A program made the position numbers and the translations under genes. From positions 16,436,435-16,500,434 of the forward strand of contig CM068546.1 of the NCBI GenBank assembly GCA_035048495.1: a stretch of 64,000 nt of DNA, read 5' to 3'. The notes below the pieces were generated by a model. That model saw only the letters and a program-made list of their open reading frames with translations. It ran no database searches and was not told the DNA's origin. Origin of the DNA: Euptelea pleiosperma (taxonomy: Eukaryota; Streptophyta; Magnoliopsida; Ranunculales; Eupteleaceae). This document shows, one piece after another, positions 54,214 through 64,000 of the stretch; positions within the stretch are counted from its first letter, which is position 1, and every line of letters starts with the position of its first letter.

Positions 54214-55899
54214 TGATAATAGGATTTTTCCGCGTCGTTGGTTACGGAAACCCTAGAATCAATACATTTGTAATTTTTTTCCGATTCTTAATCCTGCAAA
54301 ATTGAGAGATTTGTATAGGGATTCGTGTCGGATGTCGATCCGCACTCGAGATTAGTGAACACAAATAAGAACTGCAATTTACGGATTAACTACAAAACTT
54401 ATGGATGGAGAGGTGAGAATGATGATCACGAGATTTAAAATATGATATTTTTAGAGAGAGAGATTAACATGGACCACTGAGAAACAAAAGAAATAACAAA
54501 AGACAAGAATTTGAATGAAAATAATATATTTTATTAATTGGAATAACTTCAAAAGAACTTACAATGCTTGGAGAAATAAACTAGTTACAAAGCATTTAAA
54601 ACCACTACAAAGCATTAAAAGATTCTAGAGAGAGAATGAAGAACAATAGAGAGAGAATCTTAAAACCTAGAGAGAGGTAAAACTAGTGAGAGATAGTTCT
54701 AAAACCTAGAGAGAGAATGGAGCTAGAAAGAGAGAAAGTGAGAAGAGAGAGAAAACTAATTTTAGAGAGAAAAAAAATTAGAATTTAGAAAGAGAAATTA
54801 AGAGAGATAAAGTGAGAGAAGGTGAAAAACTAGAGAGAGGTTAGAGAGAGGAAGAGAGAATTTAGAGAGAAAAATAAAGAAAAGAAGAGAAAAATAGAGA
54901 GAGAGAATAATTACTTTGAAACTTACCACTAGAGAGCCAAGGAGGAATGGCTGTGAGGTGGTGATGAGATGCAGCAACGACTGGGGGTGCAAGAGAAGAA
55001 GCGTGGAGGTAAGCCTCCTCTTCTCTTCTCTTCCCTTCTTCTTCTCTTCGTTCCTCCTTTTCTCTCCCCTTTTTTTTTTTTTTTTTTTTTTTTGAAAGAA
55101 CGGCTTAGAGAATACGTGGTGGACGTGGGCAGAAGAAGAGATGGACAGGGGCTAGGGTCTCATGGAGGAGACAGTGGCTACTAATGGCTGAAGGAGATGA
55201 AGGGGAGCATTCAAGAGGGAAGAGATGCTGACTGTGAAGAAGTTGCAGGCACACCTGCAACTCGAGATGGAGGCCACGATGTTGCCTTGTGGATGTTGTC
55301 TGGTGTTGCAGTCTGCAACACCAGAAATGGTGATGGAGATCACCCAATGGCTTGAGAGAGATGAGGCTTGCAGTCCATTTTTCTTTGCTTGAGGAGGTGC
55401 GCCCGTGCAAGAAGAAGAAGACAGCGGCTGGGTGTGAGATTAAGGAGAGAACGTGGATGACCCGAGTTGAAGAGATGAAGGCGCTGGCTGGAGATGTGCA
55501 GGCGGCAACAAGAGTGGTGACCGAAGTTGCAGTTCTGGCGATCTGCAGGTGGGGGCAGCAAGCGTTGCAAGTTGCAGGCGCTGGTTCGCCCTTGTGCTTG
55601 CAAGAAGAAAAAGAAGAAGAAGACGAGAAGGAGAAGAAGAAAAGGGGATAAGATGATGGGGTCATGCAGGTGATGGCTGGAGTTGCAACCTACAACTCCG
55701 GCGAGAACGTTAGGAAGAAGGTGAAGAAGATGAAAAAGAAGAAGAAGAAAGGAGGAGGAAGATGGGGCCAAAAACGAGGGGAAGAGTAAAGGGGAAGGAT
55801 TGGAAGAGATTGGAGGGGGATTAGGGTTCGAACGAACCCTTCTCCCTCCTCTTATAAAGCTCCCTATTTCCTCTAATGGAAATAGGGTATTTTTGAAAT

Positions 55900-55951
<52 letters not shown>

Positions 55952-56927
55952 TTTAAGTAAAAGTCTACTTTTCCTTAGGGAATGTCCCCATTTAGTGGAC
56001 CCCCTATTTTTTAAAATTTAATTAAAATTCTTTGGAAATTCACGGTGTCCACTAACTGGTCGGACAGCGGGTCGATGATGATGGGCCCGGCTACTGGCCC
56101 ACATGGATTGATGATGTCCATCGTCTCACAAGATGATGTGACAGACAGTCTGATGGCGATCGGATGGATGGTGACTTGATTGGGACCCAGATTGGTAAAT
56201 CAACGGATCTAGAGAGATCCAACGGTCCGTTTGAAGATCTAATGGTTCGATGGAAGATCCAACGGTCAGAAAGCTAAGGGAGATGAGATAGAGCCGAAGG
56301 GTAGGAGTTCTGGGGTTAAGTCAGTAGATTCGAGGATCGAGAGATGAAGAGAGAGAGAGAATAACGAGAGATGAGAGAGAAAGTATCAAAAAAATGGAGA
56401 AAAGTATTGGCAGAGGGTCTGGAACCCTGGTCTTCACTGTGACCATCCTCACGCTTCTCCAGTAGAATAGACTATCATTCTTTGCTGACTCATGTGGCTT
56501 TAAACGCTTTGGTCTGTCTCTTGGTCATTGGCTCTCCTGTTCTTTTCGTTCTTTGGGCCGACTTTTTGGTCCTCCTATTCAGCCCATAGTTGGCCCATAT
56601 CTTTTAGTCATAGCATGTGGTCTCTTTAAGCTTTGATAATGGGCTTTTCTGATTGATGTGGGCTCGCAAGTCTCTAGAATTGTCCCATCGGGGTTTCCTG
56701 CGATAGAAGAAGCGCGTAATGAGACTTAATCAGAACGGCTTAATATCTAGACTTCTAAAAATGTGTTTAATGCATGCAAATATACCATTTCGTCCAGCAA
56801 AGTGTGTTCTACGCAATGAGATAGACTCTTACGTAGAAAAGTGGATAATTAGAGCAGTTTTACGTAGGAGAATGCGATAACGCTAAAAGGATAATTGCTT
56901 AAAATAAGCACTTTTGAGCGAATATCA
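54214..56927 (-). repeat. A-right 3' LTR (2714 bp)
   Basis: Starts TGATAATAGG (a variant of the usual TGAAAATAGG) and ends GAGCGAATATCA. The promoter module has the dyad near 55824-55839, TTATAAAG, and a 26-bp palindrome at 55862-55887 with mismatched centre. The spacer upstream is a poly(A) plus (AT)n run. A perfect MSA-type site lies at 56258-56268. Confidence 0.93.
55915..55948. repeat. (AT)n microsatellite in A-right LTR
   Basis: Seventeen AT units following an A run. This LTR position carries a different simple repeat in each copy. Confidence 0.95.
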
Positions 56928-56939
56928 CAACCCCCAACC
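56928..56939 (-). other. Polypurine tract of A-right
   Basis: Same sequence and position as at 29171-29182. Confidence 0.75.
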
Positions 56940-58862
56940 AGCATATTGCCAATCCTTGGCAATTAATGCAAAATAAATGAGCTTAAAAGGGCTCTGCACA
57001 TGCTGCACACTCTTTTTTTTTTATATTAGCTCAGGGAAAACACCGTTCGTCAAATCATTGGATGCAAAAATAGTTACATGCTAGCGAAGAGTTGGAAAGT
57101 TTTGGCAAGACTACAGACTGATAATCATGACCCAGAATAGTCAGACTCGGCGTGTGTGTGTGCTCAACATTCTCATCATCCGACAGTAAAGATTTCCAGA
57201 TCACCTCTAAGTTTTTATGCCTCGACCTCAAATCTCACATGTATAGCACTCAGAATAGAATCACACAAGAAGGGTTTTCTTCTTTTCTCTCAATTTATAT
57301 GTGAGGAGATGTGTTGATATATGAAAGCAAAGATCTCACATATGTATTATTTAAAGAAAGGACATCTTTAACAGAAGAAGATCTCATGATTGGAATACCA
57401 CTTCATTCGGGAACGTTAGATCAAACTCTATAGCTTCTCCTTTTCCAATCTCCACATTTTATGATCGTGCTATCCTAGAATCAAGTAGGACTTTCCTGGG
57501 TTGTAATGAGGCTTAGGTCAGGTGTAGAAAAATAAAGGTATACAGGATTTCAAAGATCTTGAGAGGATATCTCTATTTTCTTGTATTTTTCCTGCGATGT
57601 AGCACCATTATCGGGTTTTTTTTCCTTTTTTTTTTTTTTTTTTCGTATTTTTCTCTTTTTCTTGATATTTCTGAGACTGCTCACTTTTTTTTCAGCTCTT
57701 TTTCATACTTTCTTTCCATATTTTGTTTTCAGCTTGAACCACTTTCTTTTCCTTTTGATTTTTCTTCTTTACTTTTCTTTTCACGGTACACCCACATCAG
57801 TTATTCTTTTGTCCATCTCAAAATAAGGGTAGCCAGTTATGTTTCGTAGCTGGACTGGATTTTAGGTTGATGGGTTTGCAAAGAAAAGGCTTTTATAGAA
57901 TGGCTCAAGGGGTTTCTAGTAAAGTATAATTCAGGTGAGTAAGAAGGCTGAATGGTTCAGAAAAATGGCCTAAATCATTTTCTAGGGTTTGCACTATCAT
58001 GTATACTGTCTTGACTGGATACAGAGAAGGTTCTATCGTAGTAATCCAATGTTGATGTCATTCTGAGTTCCATGATCGAAGCAAAAGATAATGAGATCTC
58101 CTAACGAATATTGCGGGCATGAAGAATAGTGAGTCATCCATTGACTCAGGATTATTGTATAACTCTCTGAAATGATTAAAGGCTCGAAAGCTCACTGGGT
58201 TAGGTCTCCACAATTATTCTCACAGGATTTCTAGAGTTTCAAAACTTAGGATGACTCTGATGTTGATAGTGTACAATTGTGCCAAATCTGAGTTTTTCTG
58301 AGTTTTCAAACCTGCTGTAGTCTCGCCTGACTTGACTCGACGCTAACTTTAAACAAATATTGACATCCTCAATACTGACTTAACGAAGGTTTTTAGCTAA
58401 TCAAAGTCAGGGTATTTGACACATTTTTGAAATTCTAGAAAACTTTTGGAGAACATCGGAAATCACCCCAAAAATAAAAAGTTTTTTTTTTTTTTTTTTT
58501 TTATCAAAATGAAGACATGAGTTTTGGTAAATACCCCACCCCCAACCAAAATATAGCACCGTCCTCAGTGCTCATGACCGGGACATAAAATGATAACAAA
58601 TCAATGATGATGATGCAAAGATTCAGGAAGGATGTTACCAAGTCGGCAGAAACTCGACAGTGTGTGGTACCTGATGATCGGACGAATGAATGTACCTGCA
58701 TTTCCAGAGATATAACAGTAATAACAACTGCATGAGACTCATGTACTCTAGGAATACCGGAATTGCCTTTCCGAAAGCGCTAAGTTTTACGTCTTCAGCC
58801 AGACACAACGGGGGTGACAGGCACCCCCAACCAAGTTGGAGCACAGGAGACTGAGTGGATCA
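56940..58862 (-). other. A-right 3' noncoding region
   Basis: Collinear with 29183-31108; no env-like gene. Stem ATATGTGAG/CTCACATAT at 57297-57305 with 57335-57343, hairpin 58556-58571 with one disrupted pair, and hairpin 58810-58828 intact. T-rich antisense frames near 57559-57849 are not genes. Confidence 0.78.
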
Positions 58863-60032
58863 TCAGTCGACATAGACAGGATCGATGAGATCAATTTCAA
58901 AAGTCTGAATGAACGATACATCAAGTTCATGGAATTGCTTAAGACGCTGGCCATTTACCTGGAATGAGGAGTGATCCTTGGGATCCTCAATAGTGATTGC
59001 CCCAAAGGGTGTGACTGCGGTGACCGTATAAGGACCGGTCCACCTAGATTTCAGTTTCCCAGGGAAGAGATGGAGACGAGAATTATAAAGAAGGACCTTC
59101 TGTCCTAGATGGATTTCTTTCCTGAGCCACTTCATTTTTGGTGTGTAATTCTTGGACAAGTTGTAGGCATCATTTCTGAGTTCTTCTAACTCATTCATTT
59201 GAAGTTTCCGCTCCTCCCCTGCGGAGTCTAGGTCGAAGTTGAGCTTCTTAATGGCCAACAGGGCACGATGTTCAATCTCTACCGGTAGATGACAAGGTTT
59301 CCCAAAGACGAGACGATAGGGAGACATATTGAGTGGGGTCTTGTAGGCGATTCTGTATGCCCATAAAGCATCAGTGAGACGAGTAGACCAGTCTTTACGT
59401 GTGGTATTGACTGTCTTCTCCAAGATCTGCTTGATCTGACGATTAGAAACCTCTACTTGACCACTAGTCTGTGGATGATAAGCTAGGGCAACCTTGTGGG
59501 TTACCCCATACTTTTTCATTAATTTCTCGAATATCTTATTGCAGAAATGGGTGCCCCCATCACTAATGATGGCCTTAGGGGCACCGAATCGGGCGAAGAT
59601 GAACTCCTTTAGGAATTTGACCACCACTTTGTGGTCATTGGTCTTGGTGGGAATGGCTTCTATCCATTTGGATACATAATCTACCGCAAGGAGAATGTAC
59701 TCAAAACCATAGGAAACGGGAAAGGGGCCCATGAAGTCGATGCCCCAAATGTCAAATATTTCATCGACCTGGATGGGAGTTAGGGGCATCATGTTCCTCT
59801 GGGAGATGCGGACTAGATGCTGGCAATTAGGACATGTTTTGCTGTAGATGTGGGCATCTTTAAATAATGTGGGCCAGTAGAATCCGCATTGCAGCACTTT
59901 TTCTGCAGTCTTCTTAGTGCTGAAATGACCACCACAAGGTTGGTCATGACACGAGGACACGATACTGAGTTGGTCCGACTCAGGTACACAGAGACGAATG
60001 ATCTGGTCAGGACAGTATTTATACAAATAAGG
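58863..60032 (-). pseudogene. pol: A-right pol fragment: integrase
   Basis: Integrase from just before the HHCC domain ([15 protein letters not shown]) to [13 protein letters not shown]. The finger and D, D, E residues are present. Compared with the intact copy, six residues (IHDKSI) are deleted after MKW by an 18-bp in-frame deletion near 59127. The open frame extends to 60065 only by reading into the inserted LTR, so its apparent N-terminus is not original. Confidence 0.91.
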
Positions 60033-62550
60033 TGATATTCGCTCAAAAGTACTTATTTTAAGCAATTATCCTTTTAGCGTTATTGCATTCTCCTACGTAA
60101 AATGCTCTATTTATCTACTTTTCTACGTAATAGTCTCTTTGGTTGCGTAGAACACACTTTTCTGGACGAAATGATATATTTGCATGCATTAAACACATTT
60201 TTAGAAGTTTAGATATTAAGCCGTTCTGATTAAGTCTCATTACGCGCTTCTTCTGTCACAGGAAACCCGGATGGGACAATTCTCGAGACTTGCGAGCCCA
60301 CATCAATCAGGAAAGCCCATTATCAAAGCTTAAAGAGCCCACATGCTATGACTAAAAGATATGGGCCAACTATGGGCTGAATAGGAGGACCAAAAAGCCG
60401 GCCCAAAGAACGAAAAGAACAGGAGAGCCAATGACCAAGAGATGGACCAAAGTGTTTAAAGCCACATGAGTCAGCAAGGAATGATAGTCTACTCTACTAG
60501 AGAAGCGTGAGGATGGTCACAGTGAAGACCAGGGTTCCAGACCCTCTGCCAATACTTTTCTCCATTTTTTTGATACTTTCTCTCTCATCTCTCCTTACTC
60601 TCTCTCTCTCTTCATCTCTCGATCCTCGAATCTACTGACCTAATCCCAGAACTCCTACCCTTCGGCTCTATCTCATCTCCCTTAGCTTTCTGACCGTTGG
60701 ATCTTCCATCGGACCATTGGATCTTCAATCGGACCGTTGGATCTCTCTAGATCCGTCGATCTACCAATCTGGGTCCCAATCAAGTCACCATCCATCCGAT
60801 CGCCATCAGACCGTCTGTCACATCATCTTGTGAGATAATGGACATCATAAATCCATGTGGGCCAGTAGCCGGGCCCATCATCATCGACCCGCTGTCCGAC
60901 CAGTTAGTGGACCCCGTGAATTTCAAAATAATTTTAATTAAATGGGGGGTCCACTAATTGGGGAAATTCCCCATAGAAAAGTGATGTTTTACTGGAAAAA
61001 AAATATTTTTCATATTTTTTATTTTCAAAAAATACCCTATTTCCATTAATGGAAATAGGGAGCTTTAAAAGGAGAAGGAGAGGGGTTCGTTCGAACCCTA
61101 ATCCCTCTCCCCTCTCATCCTCTCTTCCCCCCTTTCAATCCCCCCACGTTCTCCCTCCACCGGTGGCCGTTTCTTCTTCTTTTCTTCTTCTTCTTCTTCT
61201 TCTTCTTCTTCTTCTTCCTCCTCCATCTTCGCCGGAGTTGCAGGCAGCAACTCCGGCCATCTGGTTCTTCTCCTCCTCCTTCTTCTTCGTCTTCTTCTTC
61301 TTCTTCTTCTTCTTCTTCTTCTTCTTCTTCTTCTTCTCAATTTTTTTTTTTTCATTTTTGTCATTACCGTTTTCTACCGGAGTTGCAGCCTACAACTCCG
61401 GCCGTCAACGGCCACCACTCCGCCTGCACCAGTCCGTCTCTAGCACAGCACCTCCACAAGCCACTCCACCAGCCACCTTCATCAACAAGTCATCCATTTT
61501 ATCGATCTTCTTCATCTCTCACTCCATTGCTGCACCACAACCAGCAAGCCATCACCCCATTAACGCCCCACCGGAGTTGCAGCCTGCAACTCCGGTCACC
61601 ACTTAAGCATCTTCTGGCCGTTCCTCTTCCCTCTCTTCTCCTCCGCTTCTGCCCATACCTCCCTTGCTTCTCCACGTTTCAACCCAATCTTCCCTCTACG
61701 TTTTTGCAGGAACCAATCACCACCCTTACCATTGAGGACTCTCCATCACGCTGCCAGCAAGGAGAAGCCGTCAGCCACTCCATTACCACCACTCCGCCAG
61801 CCACCTCCATCTTCAAAGATCTTGCCGCTCTCAACCCCTTTTCCCTTGGATCTTGCAAACAAAAAAAAAATTAAAGAAAAGAAAGAAAAGGAGGGAAGGA
61901 AAGGAGAAGAGAAAAAGAAGAGAGGGTGAGGTGGTTTGAACTCACCTCAGCCGCCTCCACATTGCACCGCCGTCACCATCTTCACCAATCGCCACCGTCC
62001 GTGGTGGTGCACCCGTGCAACCACCATCATGGTTGCATTCTCTTTATGCTGTCCTCCTTTGGACAGCATTTGAGCTCGACCCATATTCATCATCATAAGA
62101 ACACGACATGTGCTCCCTTGCAGCACCACGACATGCCGTTGAAGCTCCTCATCTCACCACCCCACCTCTATCCTTCATTGGGTTGATCTTCTTCACATGG
62201 TCCACCGGGACCACTACTTCATGGCCGTTCCCTTCAAAGGCAAGGATTTAATTTCTAGTGACTTTTGAAAAGATATTTTGTAAGAACTTTGATTATAAAT
62301 TTTAGTTGATTTTTGCATTATAGTGTTTTTATTTTTGTTCTTAGTTATTCTTGTTTAGATCTTTTGGCTTTCATGAATCTATAGAAAATCAATTCAAGCA
62401 TGTTTTAAATCACTCTCCTACCACTCTCACCCTTCCATTTTCCTTAGTAGTAATTTCTGTAAAAAAATTCTATTATTTCATGCTCTTGATCGCGCTAATC
62501 CAACTAATCCTGAGTGCGGATCGACATCCGACACAAGCCACTGTGCAAAA
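60033..62550 (+). mobile_element. Plus-strand family A-type LTR, truncated at its 3' end
   Basis: It starts TGATATTCGCTC after TAAGG (60028-60032). It has the perfect 26-bp palindrome (61035-61060), AGCTTTAAAAG, perfect dyad GGGTTCG-TT-CGAACCC (61083-61098), an AACGG array (60691-60741), TTC arrays (61183-61217 and 61286-61335) and inverted GGAGTTGCAG modules (near 61231, 61378, 61571). It follows LTR sequence up to CACTGTGCAAAA, then changes to gag-like sequence, so about the last 100 bases of the LTR are missing. Confidence 0.88.
61183..61335. repeat. Two TTC arrays flanking an inverted GGAGTTGCAG module
   Basis: TTC runs at about 61183-61217 and 61286-61335 with the CCGGAGTTGCAGGCAGCAACTCCGG-type inverted repeat between them (around 61231). 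Same arrangement as the GAA arrays of minus-strand LTRs, read from the other strand. Confidence 0.9.
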
Positions 62551-62847
62551 TAGCATTTCCATCTCCAATGCAGACCTCCTATGACAACACTTATTATCCG
62601 GATAATAGGAGTCACCATAACTTTGGTTGGGAACAGTCTGCTATCCCACAGTAACTACTACAGGATAATTATCCTTCCGGGTTCCATCAACCCAATGGGG
62701 AGTATGACTGGAAATACTCGCAATCCTAGTACCCATCATATCCACAGAATGACTATTCTGATAAACAGTGGGCCCCTCAGGATTTCTAGAGTCAGCAACT
62801 GTCCCAGACTCCACTTTGCCTTACAACTTTCATACCCAGTCGAACTA
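62551..62847 (+). pseudogene. gag: Gag fragment of a third, divergent Athila-type family
   Basis: In the frame starting near 62578 it reads SYDNTYYPDNRSHHNFGWEQ, then after a stop QDNYPSGFHQPNGEYDWKYSQS, and further on YPSYPQNDYSDKQWAPQDF. This parallels family A ([20 protein letters not shown]...[12 protein letters not shown]) but is too different to be a decayed copy of it. Three TAA/TAG stops are present. It is joined directly to a truncated LTR on its left and interrupted by an LTR on its right (candidate TSD AACTA, 62843-62847). Confidence 0.75.
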
Positions 62848-63806
62848 TGATATTCGCTTAAAAGTGCATATTTTCTAATGTTATCTTCTAAGCGTTTTCA
62901 CACTCTCCTATGTTAAAATGCTCTATTTATCTACTTTTTTATGTAAGAGTCTCTTTTGTTGCGTAGAACACACTTTTCTGGACGAAATGGTATATTTGCA
63001 TGCATTAAACACATTTTCGGAAGTCTAGACATTGAGTCGTTCTGATAAAGTCTCATTACGCGCTTCTTCTATCGCAGGAAACCCCGATGGGACAATTCTC
63101 GAGACTTGCGAGCCCACATCGATCAGGAAAGCCCATTATCAAAGCTTAAAGAGCCCACATGCTATGACTAGAAGATATGGGACAAATATGGGCTGAATAA
63201 GAGGACCAAAAAGCCGGCCCAAAGAACGAAGAGAGTAGGAGAGCCAATGACCAAAAGACAGACCAAAGCGTTTAAAGCCACATGAGTCAGCAAAGAATGA
63301 TAGTCTACTCTATCGGAGAAGCGTGAGGATGGTCACAGTGAAGACTAGGGTTCCAGACCCTCTGCCAATACTTTTATCTCCATTTTCTGATACTTTCTCT
63401 CTCATCTCTCCTTATTCTCTCTCTCTCTTCATCTCTCGGTCCTCGAATCTACTGACCTAACCCCAGAACTCCTGCCCATCGGCTCTATCTCATCTCCCTT
63501 AGCTTTCTGACCGTTGGATCTTCAATCGGACCGTTGGATCTCTCTAGATCCGTTGATCTACCAATCTGGGTCCCAATCAAGTCACCATCCATCCGATCGC
63601 CATCAGACTGTCTGTCACATCATCTTGTGAGACGATGGACATCATCAATCCATGTGGGCCAGTAGCCGGGCCCATCATCATCGACCCGCTGTCCGACCAG
63701 TTAGTGGACCCTGTGAATTTCAAAATAATTTTAATTAAATTTTAAAAAATGGGGGGTCCACTAAATGGGGACATTCCCCAAAGAAAAGTAGTGTTTTACT
63801 TAAAAA

Positions 63807-63850
<44 letters not shown>

Positions 63851-64000
63851 TTTTATTTAAAAAATTCCCTAATTTCCATTAATAGAAACTAGGGAGCTTT
63901 AAAAGGGGAAGGAGAAGGGTTCTTTAGAACCCTAATCCCCCTCCGTTCTTCTTCTCTCTTTCCCCAAAACCTTGCCCCCCACATTTTCCCCCTTCTCCTC
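62848..64000 (+). mobile_element. Plus-strand LTR, truncated by the window end
   Basis: Starts TGATATTCGCTTAAAAG and follows the family A upstream half: TGGGC-type motifs, AACGG repeats (63508-63540), GGGGACATTCCCC block, A run plus (AT)n (63815-63842), a degraded first palindrome, AGCTTTAAAAG, and the dyad GGGTTCT-TT-AGAACCC (63917-63932). The downstream half is not in the window. Confidence 0.92.
63815..63842. repeat. (AT)n microsatellite in the right-most LTR
   Basis: AT run in the spacer upstream of the promoter palindrome, the same position as 55915-55948. Confidence 0.93.

Larger units (their letters stand above)
54214..60032 (-). mobile_element. A-right: 3' half of another family A element
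   Basis: 3' LTR (54214-56927), polypurine tract, 3' noncoding region and most of integrase, collinear with A-full. It is inserted into the LTR 52047-54213 (presumed TSD TAAAA, 54209-54213) and is itself cut at 60032 by a plus-strand LTR. The remaining pol, gag and 5' LTR are not in the window. Confidence 0.9.

Noticed and set aside
62592..62605. 14-bp palindrome ATTATCCGGATAAT
   Set aside because: It lies inside the gag coding fragment and I have no second copy to test conservation, so chance is likely.
1..64000. Possibility of a host gene hidden between elements
   Set aside because: After assigning all LTR, internal and junction sequence, only about 40 bp (51246-51285) remains unassigned.

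Overview
The window is plant repetitive DNA. It is a nest of Ty3/gypsy-type LTR retrotransposons of the Athila lineage, and I found no host gene, tRNA, rRNA or CRISPR array. The assignment rests on several things: one uninterrupted 1926-codon gag-pol frame (31109-36889, minus strand) with a CCHC knuckle, a DLGAS protease, an FMDD reverse transcriptase box, RNase H and an HHCC-D58D35E integrase without chromodomain; a primer-binding site matching the 3' end of plant tRNA-Asp with one mismatch; LTRs of 2.2-4 kb that begin TGATATTCGCTC and end in CA; and 5-bp target-site duplications (TSDs). Everything suggests pericentromeric-type heterochromatin of a seed plant, probably an angiosperm. I cannot name the species.

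Layout. A host element of family A ('A-host', minus strand) runs from before base 1 to 50792. Its 3' noncoding part (1-1529), integrase (1530-2782), RT/RNase H (22276-24069), protease (24070-25149), gag (42670-42907 and 45147-46590), leader (46591-48293) and 5' LTR (48294-50792) are separated by three solo LTRs. Solo LTR 1 (minus, TSD GCTTT) is split as 2783-2833 and 19385-22275. Solo LTR 2 (minus, TSD GAACC) is split as 25150-26400 and 41311-42669. Solo LTR 3 (plus, TSD CTGAG) is 42908-45146. Two complete elements sit inside the first two solo LTRs. 'B-full' (2834-19384, TSD CAACA, LTRs about 4.0 kb) belongs to a divergent family and is disabled by three nonsense codons. 'A-full' (26401-41310, TSD CTGGG, LTRs about 2.75 kb and nearly identical) has an intact polyprotein frame. 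A-host itself lies in an older plus-strand LTR (remnant 50793-51245).

The right part (51246-64000) is a second nest: a plus-strand LTR stub fused to a decayed gag, a minus-strand LTR fragment, the 3' half of another family A element ('A-right', 54214-60032), a plus-strand LTR truncated and fused to a gag fragment of a third, divergent type, and a plus-strand LTR running off the window end.

How the parts work. Transcription of each element should start in the 5' LTR near a TATA box flanked by two palindromes, pass through a leader with conserved hairpins, translate one Gag-Pro-Pol polyprotein, and end in a 1.9-kb noncoding 3' region that carries conserved hairpins where other Athila elements may have an env-like gene. 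The LTR upstream regions carry tandem AACGG motifs matching the plant M-phase (MSA/MYB3R) element. The main points worth a second look are these promoter features, the conserved noncoding RNA structures, the intact young element, and a head-to-head LTR inverted repeat (about 41700-43900) that could yield double-stranded RNA. I found no clearly new protein system.
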